This document shows positions 1-7,105 of a stretch of DNA of 7,216 bases, piece by piece. The DNA comes from Thermodesulfobacteriota bacterium (GTDB lineage Bacteria; Desulfobacterota; BSN033; UBA1163). Both the position numbers and the translations under genes were made by a program. The stretch covers positions 1,076 through 8,291 of the forward strand of contig JASEIE010000182.1 of the NCBI GenBank assembly GCA_030024065.1, written 5' to 3'. The notes under the pieces are model-generated. The model saw only the letters and a list, made by a program, of their open reading frames with translations, had not been told where the DNA came from and made no database searches. How positions within the stretch are numbered: position 1 is the first letter of the stretch; every line of letters begins with the position of its first letter.

Positions 1-150
1 GATGAAAATCGGGGCAGGAACGACAGAAAATCATCTTTTCAGACTTTTTACGAGACCATCAATGATAGTCTGTCAAGATTGGAGAGTAAGAGTGGAGCAA
101 CCTTGTTCTTTCCAATATCTTATAAACATCGTTCTTGGACAGAGGATTAA
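1..150 (+). CDS. Possible 3' end of an unrecognised gene (partial, runs off left edge)
   Basis: Frame 1 is open from the first base to a TAA at 148-150 and reads 49 codons with a protein-like composition: polar start, then an FQTFYETINDSLSRLE helix-like stretch, then LFFPISYKHRSW. The overlapping frame 2 (2-208) is longer but reads as an Arg/Cys/Pro-rich jumble, so frame 1 is preferred. After the TAA the same frame stays open for another 30 codons to a TAA at 241-243 (reading TKILSGWTIKDLVNNTVII), so this may be a decayed gene rather than a natural C-terminus. I recognise no family. The call rests only on composition and open frame over a short stretch. Confidence 0.35.
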   Translation, partial: DENRGRNDRKSSFQTFYETINDSLSRLESKSGATLFFPISYKHRSWTED

Positions 151-294
151 ATCGCTACCAGATCCCCGACTAAAATACTATCAGGATGGACAATCAAGGA
201 CCTCGTGAATAATACTGTAATTATCAGAGGGACATTTTGCTAAAGTATGTTTGATTCCAATCGGTAATCATTGGTGCATCGGTACTCCTTTTTC

Positions 295-323
295 TTGACA
301 TACACGTCCCCTTTTTGTACATT
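295..323 (+). promoter_or_regulatory. Sigma70-type promoter for the mod-res operon
   Basis: A perfect -35 hexamer TTGACA (295-300) is followed after exactly 17 bases by TACATT (318-323), which matches the -10 consensus at four of six positions including the first two bases and the last. Transcription would start near 330 and give a leader of about 80 bases before the mod start codon at 412. The leader contains the 8-base palindrome TCCCGGGA (374-381), of unknown meaning. No operator or controller-protein box was recognised. This is a prediction from motif match and spacing. Confidence 0.55.
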
Positions 324-411
324 TAACTCATCCCAAGCCGAGTTCATATTTTAAAGAATTTTCCATATTGTGATCCCGGGACGGAGAAGCTGAAAACCGG
401 AGGGGACATTC

Positions 412-2676
412 ATGGCGCGATTGACAGAACAGGAAAAACAGGACATCGTCCGCTATCTGGAAGCGGATAAGCCACTGCCGGACAAGTACCGTTTTATGCT
501 TTTTGAGGAAAAACGGGAAGTCGAGTTGGTTTGGAACGGCAAGAGCAACGAGGTCTGCAATATCGTCCTGCCATTTCAGGTTATCGAACAGGTGGACGAA
601 CCACGCTCGGAAAAGGGCAAATCCTTGCAGATGGGCCTGTTCGATATGGATGCCAGAGGCCGTCAGCTTAAAGGCTGGACCAACAAACTGATCTGGGGTG
701 ACAACAAGCTTATTCTATCCAGTCTGAAAAACGGCCCCATCCGTGACGAAATTGAAAAAGAGGGCGGCATCAAACTGATCTATATTGACCCGCCTTTTGA
801 TGTGGGCGCAGATTTCAGCATGGACATCGAGATTGGCGCCGACACCTTCACCAAGAAGCCCAACGTTCTGGAGGAGCTGGCCTACCGTGACACCTGGGGG
901 AAAGGTGCAGATTCATTCATTGCTATGATCTACGAGCGGTTGGTCCTGATGCGGGATTTGCTGGCTGAGGATGGCAGTATCTATGTGCATTGTGATTGGC
1001 GGGTGAATGCGTTCATGCGCATTGTACTTGATGAGCTTTTTGCAACAGACAACTTTAAGAACGAAATTGTGTGGGAAAAAATTAGAGCGGTTAAAGCCCA
1101 AACGGCAGGTTTTGGCAATGTTAAAGATTCAATATTCTTTTATTCAAAAGCATCGAAACCTCTTTTTAATCAACAGAGAAAAGAGCATGACCCTGAATAC
1201 ATAAAAACTATGTATAGACATACCGAACCTGACGGTAGGCGTTACCGATTGCATGATTTTACGCAAACAGGGCAAGGTGCTGCGCGAAATTTCGGTGAAA
1301 AAGGTATTCTGTCACCCCCTGCAGGGAAACATTGGATTTGGTCACAAGAACGAATTGATGACGGCTTAAGAAGAGGGCTCATCGTGTTTTCGAAATCTGG
1401 TTTGCCAACAGTTAAACGATATTTGGACGAAGTGCAGGGAGAAGCATTAAGTGACCTTTGGAACGATGTAAATCCAATGGGCTCCGTGTCTCAAGAAAGA
1501 ACAGATTACCCGACCCAAAAGCCAGAAGCACTCCTTGAACGCATCATCAAAGCCTCATCCAACGAAGGCGACCTGGTTGCCGACATCTTTAGCGGTTCCG
1601 GAACTATGGCGGCAGTGGCGGAGAAATTAGGCCGCAAGTGGATCGTCGCCGATCTGGGTAAGTTCGCCATCCACACCACCCGCAAGCGCATGATCGGCGT
1701 TCAGCGTCTGCTAAAAAAGGAGGGCAAGCCCTACCGCGCTTTTGAAATTCTCAACCTGGGCAAGTACGAGCGCCAGCATTACATCGGTGTTAACCCCAAC
1801 CTGCGGGAAGAAGAAAAGCAAAAGCAACTGGAGGAGAAGGAGAAGGGTTTTCTCGAATTGATCCTGCGGGCTTACCGGGCCGAGAAGGTCGAAGGCTTCC
1901 GCACTTTTCATGGCAAGAAAGCCGGGCGTTTGGTAGCGGTTGGGCCAGTGAACCTGCCGGTGACACGCCTGTTTGTGGAAGAGGTCATCCTGGAGTGCCG
2001 CCAGAAGCACATCACCAAGGTAGACATTTTAGCCTTTGAGTTTGAGATGGGGCTGTTCCCAAATGTGCTGGACGAGGCCAGGGCCAAGGGAATTGACATC
2101 ACGCCCAAGTACATCCCCGCCGATGTCTTCGACAAACGGGCGGTGGAGAAAAACCAGGTAGTGTTCCACGATGTGGCCTTTGTGGAGGTGAAACCCCACG
2201 TTAAGGGTAATAGCGTGGCGGTGCAGTTGACCGATTTCTCCGTGTTCTATTCCCAGGATTCAATAGCGTATGCCGAGGCTACCTTGAAAGACAAGGGCAG
2301 TAAAATCGTGGTAGAGAAGGGACAGATCGTGAAGGTGAGCAAGAACAAGGACGGCATCGTCAGCCGAGAAGTTCTTACTCAACACTGGACCGACTGGGTC
2401 GATTACTGGGCGGTGGACTTCGACTTTGAGAACAAGCGGGAGATCATCCGTGTCAAAAACGCCGAAAACGGCGAGTGGGAAGAAGTCTGGACCGGGGATT
2501 ATATTTTTGAGAATGAGTGGCAGTCCTTCCGCACCAAAAAGGATCGCACTCTGGAGCTACAGAGTGTCTTCCATGAATGCCTGCCGGGGCGGCGCAAGCT
2601 CGCCGTAAAGGTGGTGGACATCTTCGGCAATGACACCATGAAGATTATCGAGGTCAACGTGGGAGGAAAACGCTGA
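412..2676 (+). CDS. mod: Type III restriction-modification system, modification subunit (N6-adenine DNA methyltransferase)
   Basis: This subunit transfers a methyl group from S-adenosylmethionine to N6 of adenine in an asymmetric DNA site, and as part of the Mod-Res complex it also reads the site for cleavage. Motif order is that of beta-class methyltransferases: catalytic motif IV IDPPF (residues 125-129), a conserved EDGSIYVHCDWR segment (186-197), a target recognition domain at roughly 215-365, TQKPE (368-372), then SAM-binding motif I DIFSGSGT (391-398) and IVADLG (411-416). All key residues are present. A charged Glu/Lys-rich stretch (464-478) leads into a long C-terminal region of about 270 residues that ends in a PKD/Ig-like segment (about 690-750). 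The 754 aa exceed the roughly 640 of EcoP15I Mod. The start is set by GGAGG at 399-403, eight bases before ATG. The gene's TGA shares a base with the ATG of res, so translation is coupled. Bases about 1040-1500 are A+T-rich compared with the rest, which suggests an exchanged recognition domain. Confidence 0.95.
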   Translation: MARLTEQEKQDIVRYLEADKPLPDKYRFMLFEEKREVELVWNGKSNEVCNIVLPFQVIEQVDEPRSEKGKSLQMGLFDMDARGRQLKGWTNKLIWGDNKLILSSLKNGPIRDEIEKEGGIKLIYIDPPFDVGADFSMDIEIGADTFTKKPNVLEELAYRDTWGKGADSFIAMIYERLVLMRDLLAEDGSIYVHCDWRVNAFMRIVLDELFATDNFKNEIVWEKIRAVKAQTAGFGNVKDSIFFYSKASKPLFNQQRKEHDPEYIKTMYRHTEPDGRRYRLHDFTQTGQGAARNFGEKGILSPPAGKHWIWSQERIDDGLRRGLIVFSKSGLPTVKRYLDEVQGEALSDLWNDVNPMGSVSQERTDYPTQKPEALLERIIKASSNEGDLVADIFSGSGTMAAVAEKLGRKWIVADLGKFAIHTTRKRMIGVQRLLKKEGKPYRAFEILNLGKYERQHYIGVNPNLREEEKQKQLEEKEKGFLELILRAYRAEKVEGFRTFHGKKAGRLVAVGPVNLPVTRLFVEEVILECRQKHITKVDILAFEFEMGLFPNVLDEARAKGIDITPKYIPADVFDKRAVEKNQVVFHDVAFVEVKPHVKGNSVAVQLTDFSVFYSQDSIAYAEATLKDKGSKIVVEKGQIVKVSKNKDGIVSREVLTQHWTDWVDYWAVDFDFENKREIIRVKNAENGEWEEVWTGDYIFENEWQSFRTKKDRTLELQSVFHECLPGRRKLAVKVVDIFGNDTMKIIEVNVGGKR

Positions 2677-5369
2677 TGGCACTACATCCTGATTTTCCCG
2701 AGTCCCCTCACGCCATTCTCGACCCTGCAATCCGTTGGTTTCCGGCGGACGAGGCGCTACGGGCATCGAGCTTTGAAAAACTCCTGCCGCCGCTGGTACC
2801 GGAACTGCGCAAGCAGGTGAAGCAGTGGCGGGATAAGGGCTACGCCAGGGCCACCGAAACCACCCGGAGCCTGCTTAATTGGTGGTTCAACACGCCGCAT
2901 TTCCTGCTCCAGTCAGACGGGACCATGGCTCAATTCCAGTATTACTTCGCCCAGCGGGAGGCAGTCGAGACCATCGTCTATCTTTATGACGTGGTGGGCA
3001 TAAAGGACAAGTACGACCTGATGCGATTCGACAGTTCTGGCGCCGTTTCTACCGGTATGTTCGACGAGACCTGGCGGCGTCTCGTGGTGAAGATGGCCAC
3101 TGGCACGGGCAAGACCAAGGTGATGAGTTTGCTGCTGGCCTGGAGCTATTTCCACAAGCTGTATGAGCCGGACTCGGAGCTGGCGCGCAACTTCCTGGTG
3201 ATCACGCCCAATATCATCGTCCTTGACCGCATCAAAAAGGACTTTAACGGCTTACGTATCTTCTTTGAGGATCCAGTATTGCCGGATAACGGCGTGGACG
3301 GGCGCAATTGGCGGGATGATTTTCAGCCCACCCTGCACATCCAAGACGAGGTTCGCATCACCCGACCCATAGGGAATATATTCCTGACAAATATCCACCG
3401 GGTCTATGCTGGCGACGATATTCCGCCCTCTCCCGATGACAATAACACCATGGAATACTTCCTGGGCAAACGCCCCACCGGTGCAACCACAGACTCCAAG
3501 GTGGACCTGGGTATGATTGTGCGGGATATTGATGAGCTGGTGGTGATGAACGACGAGGCGCATCATATCCATGACCCCCGTATGGCGTGGTTCAAGTCCA
3601 TCGAGGACATCCACAACCGCCTGAAGCAAAAGGGGGTTGGCCTGGCACTGCAAGTGGACATGACGGCCACACCCAAGCATAACAACGGCGCCATCTTCGT
3701 GCAGACCGTGGCCGATTACCCCCTGGTGGAGGCCATCTCCCAGAACGTGGTTAAACACCCCGTGCTGCCCGATGCCCCCAGTCGCGCCAAACTGGCGGAA
3801 CGTCAGAGCACCAAGTACACCGAGAAATATTCCGATTACATCCACCTGGGCGTGGTGGAATGGCGCAAGGCTTATGCGGAGCATGAAAAACTCGGCAAAA
3901 GGGCTATCTTGTTTGTAATGACCGATGACACCAGGAACTGTGACGACGTGGCCGAGTATTTGGAGGGCAACTACCCAGAATTGAAGGATGCCGTTCTGGT
4001 GATTCACACCAAGGACAACGGGGAGATTTCCGAATCGGTGACGGGTAAGAACAAGGAAGAGCTGGAGCGGCTGCGCAAACAGGCCAACGAAATTGACGAA
4101 TTGGAGAGTCCCTACAAGGCGATTGTGTCGGTTATGATGCTCAAGGAGGGGTGGGACGTGCGCAACGTCACCACGATTGTCGGCCTGCGCCCCTATTCGG
4201 CCAAGAGCAACATTCTGCCCGAACAAACCCTCGGGCGCGGCTTGCGAAAAATGTACCCCGGAAGCGTGGAAGAATACGTCAGCGTGGTGGGCACTGATGC
4301 GTTTATGGAGTTCGTAGAATCCATCCAGGCCGAGGGAGTGGTGTTGGAACGAAAGCCCATGGGCGAGGGAACCCAGCCCAAGACGCCGCTGGTGGTCGAG
4401 ATCGACAAGGAGAACCCAAAGAAGAACATCGAGGCACTCGATATAGAAATCCCGGTCATGACTCCCCGCGTTTACCGGGAATACAAGAACCTTTCTAACC
4501 TGGATGTGGGCGCCTTCGTCAACGAAAAGGTGGCTTATCGTCAGTTCAGCGAAGCGGAACAGCGGGAGATCGTCTTCAAGGACATCACCACCGGTGAAGT
4601 AAGCCACACGACCATACTGGATACGGCAGGCGTCGCGGATTATCGAAGCGTCATAGGCTATTTTGCGCAGACCATCATGAAGGACCTGCGCCTTGTCAGC
4701 GGTTATGATGTGCTCTATGGCAAGGTTAAGACGTTTGTACAGAACCAGTTGTTCGACCGGCAGGTTGAACTTGACAATCCAAACACCCTGCGCAACATGT
4801 CGGAACTGGCCGCCACCAAGAGGCTGATCGAGACCTTCAAGAAAGCGATCAACGCGCTGACCATTCAGGACAAGGGGGATGCCAAGATTCGGGACACCAT
4901 CAAGTTGCGGCAAACGCGCCCCTTTGTGGCAAAGGACCAGGGATACCTGATCCCCCAAAAGAGCGTTTTCAACAAGATCATCGGGGACAGCCATTTCGAG
5001 CTGCTGTTCGCCCGTTTCCTGGAAGATTGCGAGGACGACGATGTAATTTCCTATGCCAAAAATTATCTTGCAGTTCACTTCAAGCTGGATTATGTGAATG
5101 CGGACGGCGACATTTCCAACTACTACCCGGATTTTCTGGTCAAGGTGTCCGACAAAGAAATTTGGATTGTCGAGACCAAGGGGCAAGAAGATTTGGATGT
5201 ACCGCTGAAGATTCGGCGACTACGGCAATGGTGCGAAGACATCAATCAAGCGCAAACAGACGTGAAATATGATTTCGTTTATGTGGATGAGGAAAGCTTT
5301 AAAAAATACAAGCCCGCATCCTTTCGGGAATTGATTGGCAGCTTTAATGAGTACAGAGAGAAAATATAA
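2676..5369 (+). CDS. res: Type III restriction-modification system, restriction subunit (helicase/endonuclease)
   Basis: Res is the ATP-dependent DNA translocase and nuclease of the system and acts with Mod on incoming unmodified DNA. The N-terminal SF2 helicase core shows AQFQYYFAQREAV (85-97, Q-tip region), Walker A MATGTGKT (140-147), FLVITPN (173-179), Walker B DEAHH (293-297) and motif III TATPK (330-334). The second RecA-like domain shows LKEGWDVRNV (489-498) and motif VI EQTLGRGLRKM (516-526). The C-terminal PD-(D/E)xK nuclease has FELLFARFLE (773-782) followed by YYPDF (816-820) and IVETKG (831-836), giving D819, E833 and K835 as likely metal-binding and catalytic residues. The 897 aa are close to known Res proteins (EcoP15I Res is about 970). 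No frameshift or missing motif is visible. GGAGG at 2662-2666, inside the end of mod, sits nine bases before the ATG. That and the TGATG overlap make this the second gene of a coupled operon. The antisense strand carries a long but spurious open frame. Confidence 0.96.
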   Translation: MALHPDFPESPHAILDPAIRWFPADEALRASSFEKLLPPLVPELRKQVKQWRDKGYARATETTRSLLNWWFNTPHFLLQSDGTMAQFQYYFAQREAVETIVYLYDVVGIKDKYDLMRFDSSGAVSTGMFDETWRRLVVKMATGTGKTKVMSLLLAWSYFHKLYEPDSELARNFLVITPNIIVLDRIKKDFNGLRIFFEDPVLPDNGVDGRNWRDDFQPTLHIQDEVRITRPIGNIFLTNIHRVYAGDDIPPSPDDNNTMEYFLGKRPTGATTDSKVDLGMIVRDIDELVVMNDEAHHIHDPRMAWFKSIEDIHNRLKQKGVGLALQVDMTATPKHNNGAIFVQTVADYPLVEAISQNVVKHPVLPDAPSRAKLAERQSTKYTEKYSDYIHLGVVEWRKAYAEHEKLGKRAILFVMTDDTRNCDDVAEYLEGNYPELKDAVLVIHTKDNGEISESVTGKNKEELERLRKQANEIDELESPYKAIVSVMMLKEGWDVRNVTTIVGLRPYSAKSNILPEQTLGRGLRKMYPGSVEEYVSVVGTDAFMEFVESIQAEGVVLERKPMGEGTQPKTPLVVEIDKENPKKNIEALDIEIPVMTPRVYREYKNLSNLDVGAFVNEKVAYRQFSEAEQREIVFKDITTGEVSHTTILDTAGVADYRSVIGYFAQTIMKDLRLVSGYDVLYGKVKTFVQNQLFDRQVELDNPNTLRNMSELAATKRLIETFKKAINALTIQDKGDAKIRDTIKLRQTRPFVAKDQGYLIPQKSVFNKIIGDSHFELLFARFLEDCEDDDVISYAKNYLAVHFKLDYVNADGDISNYYPDFLVKVSDKEIWIVETKGQEDLDVPLKIRRLRQWCEDINQAQTDVKYDFVYVDEESFKKYKPASFRELIGSFNEYREKI

Positions 5370-5444
5370 CATGCCTATCCGGTTGGCCTCACCAAGATAT
5401 TTTATTAGGTAATTATCCCATCAAGGTAGGTATGGTAAAGGGTA

Positions 5445-5472
5445 TTGACAAATCCATTTATAATGATAGAGT
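5445..5472 (+). promoter_or_regulatory. Possible promoter for the protease-like gene pair
   Basis: A perfect TTGACA (5445-5450) lies in the 139-base gap behind res. With 16-base spacing the -10 would be TAGAGT (5467-5472, four of six matches). A perfect TATAAT also lies at 5459-5464, but only eight bases from the TTGACA, so the two cannot work together, and no good -35 is found 16-18 bases upstream of it. The crowding of sigma70-like hexamers suggests independent transcription of the downstream pair, but which elements are used cannot be decided from sequence. Confidence 0.4.
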
Positions 5473-5475
5473 ATT

Positions 5476-5497
5476 CTCCTCAAAAGAACAAGAGGAG
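5476..5497 (+). promoter_or_regulatory. Hairpin that could mask the ribosome binding site of the protease-like gene
   Basis: CTCCTC (5476-5481) is perfectly complementary to GAGGAG (5492-5497), with a 10-base loop between them and one further T-G pair possible outside the stem. GAGGAG is the core of the ribosome binding site AGGAGGTG (5493-5500) of the gene starting at 5509. Folding would therefore hide the Shine-Dalgarno sequence, as in translational switches or simple RNA thermometers. If the transcript starts just after 5472 the hairpin would sit at its very 5' end. The stem is short, so function is an inference. Confidence 0.35.
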
Positions 5498-5508
5498 GTG
5501 TAAAAGCA

Positions 5509-6585
5509 ATGAGCTTTGCTGAGCGTAAACTAGTACTCACAGAACTTGAAAAAATGAGGGGTAGCAGGGTTATTGCACTCTTACACTCTGACCGCATCAG
5601 CGATACCCCTATTAATGGAATCAATACCCAGCTTGCAGCAGACCATTTACCTGTTTTTCATGAATTACTTCGTAAACTGGGTAAGATGCAATTAATCGAC
5701 CTGTGGCTATATAGCCGTGGCGGTGATATGAATGTGCCTTGGCCCTTAATCAATGCAGTGCGTAGTTATGCAGAAAGGGTGAACGTCTTGGTACCGTTTC
5801 GTGCTCATAGCGCTGGCACGCTTCTGGCGTTAGGGTCTGATAAGATTGTAATGTCACCTTCTGCTGAATTGAGTCCAGTTGACCCTACGACAGCAAATCA
5901 ATTCAATCCACGAGACCCAAATAATCCACGCTCTGTGTTAGGAATAAGTGTAGAAGAGGTTACCGCTTTTATTGAAATGGCGAAGGAAATTATTGGGGTT
6001 GAAGGAAGTGCAAATGTTGTCTCTATTCTTCAAACGCTAACTAAGGATATAAGTCCGATTGCACTAGGTAATGTGCACAGAACTTATACACAGATACGGG
6101 AAGTCTCTAGGAAGTTGCTGGGATTGCACATTGATATTTCAAAGGAAGAAACGAGGGTAACCGATATTATAGACAAATTGACCAAGAAACTCTATTCCCA
6201 TCTTCACGCAATTAATCGACGTGAAGCTCATGATATAATAGGGCTTGATGTAGTAGATGCAACTGATGATGAAGATACTCTAATGTGGAAACTATATCAA
6301 GATTATGTAGCCGAATTGCAGCTCAACACTCAATTTAATATTCGAGGCGTTCTTGGGACTCAACTGGAGACGGAATTGATTCTGAAGGGCGGTTTTATAG
6401 AGACCACAGACAATTCCTACGTATATATCTCTAAGAATAAGATTACGCAGGCTTCTGAACTTCCCGAAAAGATTCTCACTGGACTTATTCAAGGACGTCA
6501 AGCATTACCCAAAACTTTACTCCCTGGTATGCCAGTACGAGTGGATGTAGCTCTTGTCCAATCTGGGTGGATACCCAATATTTAG
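5509..6585 (+). CDS. ClpP/SppA-fold serine protease-like protein (serine dehydrogenase proteinase, SDH_sah type)
   Basis: The 358-aa product has the core pattern of the ClpP/crotonase-fold family called serine dehydrogenase proteinase. It shows a hydrophobic strand and glycine pair LWLYSRGGD (65-73, the likely oxyanion-hole region), then VPFRAHSAGTLLALGSD (95-111) with Ser101 as probable nucleophile, then IVMSPSAELSPVDP (113-126), where Asp125 is typically conserved. A later motif HLHAINRREAHDIIGLDV (231-248) also resembles the family. There is no signal peptide or membrane segment, so it should be cytosolic, unlike SppA proteins. Its substrate is unknown, and the family name does not establish a dehydrogenase substrate here. 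ATG 5509 is chosen because AGGAGGTG (5493-5500) lies eight bases upstream. Several stretches count at 37-50% G+C, lower than mod-res, suggesting a separate origin. It is tightly coupled to the 66-aa gene behind it. Family assignment is confident; a defence role is only suggested by position. Confidence 0.88.
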   Translation: MSFAERKLVLTELEKMRGSRVIALLHSDRISDTPINGINTQLAADHLPVFHELLRKLGKMQLIDLWLYSRGGDMNVPWPLINAVRSYAERVNVLVPFRAHSAGTLLALGSDKIVMSPSAELSPVDPTTANQFNPRDPNNPRSVLGISVEEVTAFIEMAKEIIGVEGSANVVSILQTLTKDISPIALGNVHRTYTQIREVSRKLLGLHIDISKEETRVTDIIDKLTKKLYSHLHAINRREAHDIIGLDVVDATDDEDTLMWKLYQDYVAELQLNTQFNIRGVLGTQLETELILKGGFIETTDNSYVYISKNKITQASELPEKILTGLIQGRQALPKTLLPGMPVRVDVALVQSGWIPNI

Positions 6586-6595
6586 GAGGTGAATC

Positions 6596-6796
6596 ATGGC
6601 GAATCTGCAAGTTACTGCTTTTCATATTGATTTCTCAACGCTTGATATAGAAGCAGGCGAGAAAGCTATTATTCCGTCTGGGATTAACTACACCATTCAA
6701 CCAACCGTTATTCCCCCGATGATGAAATGGGAAGCAATGTTGATTGAGATGGATAAAGAGACCAAAGGAAAAGTCGGTCGTAAAATTAGGAAATAG
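6596..6796 (+). CDS. 66-aa protein of unknown function, coupled to the protease-like gene
   Basis: I do not recognise a family. The ribosome binding site AGGAGGTGA (6584-6592) begins inside the TAG stop of the preceding gene (6583-6585) and lies six bases before ATG. This strongly suggests that the frame is translated, and coupled to the protease-like gene. The protein starts with a mixed hydrophobic stretch (residues 4-18), has a proline-rich centre (IQPTVIPPMMKW, 34-45), an amphipathic segment WEAMLIEMDKE (45-55) and a strongly basic tail (KGKVGRKIRK, 57-66). No membrane helix, zinc-binding cysteines or DNA-binding motif is seen. Possible roles are partner, adaptor or inhibitor of the protease, but none is shown by the sequence. 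After the TAG the same frame continues for eleven sense codons to a TAA at 6830-6832. Confidence 0.65.
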   Translation: MANLQVTAFHIDFSTLDIEAGEKAIIPSGINYTIQPTVIPPMMKWEAMLIEMDKETKGKVGRKIRK

Positions 6797-6943
6797 TTAG
6801 TCGAGAAAGAACGCTGGAATTATGCAGCCTAATAAAATTTTTTAGAAAAAAATACTTTCCAAAAAACAGACGAATGGAAATAATCTTAAAATAGTCTTTG
6901 GTGTATAAACCGGGTAAGCATAAAATATAATAAGGCGCTGCAG

Positions 6944-7072
6944 CTAACGGCTATTCTGCTGCACTTCACATCTGAAGGAGAGCTTTAACTTTATGCTCCA
7001 TTTCAATCGTATATCACCAACTCCAACTACAGGCAAATCCAAACCTATGTAGGTGAAGTCGCCAATTAAGAC
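6944..7072 (-). pseudogene. Possible remnant of an unrecognised minus-strand gene
   Basis: On the minus strand a frame is open from just after a TAG (7073-7075) to a TAG at 6944-6946 and gives 42 codons. It contains a protein-like run reading FTYIGLDLPVVGVGDIRLKW and then a charged tail ending EVQQNSR. The alternation of hydrophobic and charged residues looks like real beta-strand coding sequence, but there is no ATG or ribosome binding site and an in-frame stop lies just upstream. If real, it is the 3' end of a broken gene. I recognise no family. Confidence 0.25.
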
Positions 7073-7105
7073 CTATCTTATTTTCTTGTTATTTCTCCGA
7101 ACTCC

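Noticed and set aside
2..208. 68-codon plus-strand frame starting at base 2
   Set aside because: Its composition is not protein-like, it has no ribosome binding site in view, and the overlapping frame 1 reads better.
412..2676. Phase-variable type III methyltransferase (phasevarion)
   Set aside because: No long homopolymer or tandem short repeat was found in mod or its leader; slippage-based switching has no visible basis.
3252..5186. 644-codon open frame on the minus strand opposite res
   Set aside because: It lies entirely within res, is rich in His, Gly and Leu in the way expected from the reverse complement of G+C-rich codons, shows no domain motif, and the plus-strand gene has all helicase and nuclease motifs.
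5383..5410. Terminator behind res (TTGG-CCTCA-CCAA then T-rich sequence)
   Set aside because: The stem is only four base pairs and the following TATTTTATT is not a continuous T-run.
6838..6852. Terminator behind the 66-aa gene (T6-AG-A7)
   Set aside because: An all-A/T stem with a two-base loop cannot form a useful hairpin.
6992..7052. Plus-strand 19-codon ORF with upstream GGAG (6977-6980)
   Set aside because: The peptide is very short, the spacing of 12 bases is poor, and the opposite strand reads more like protein.
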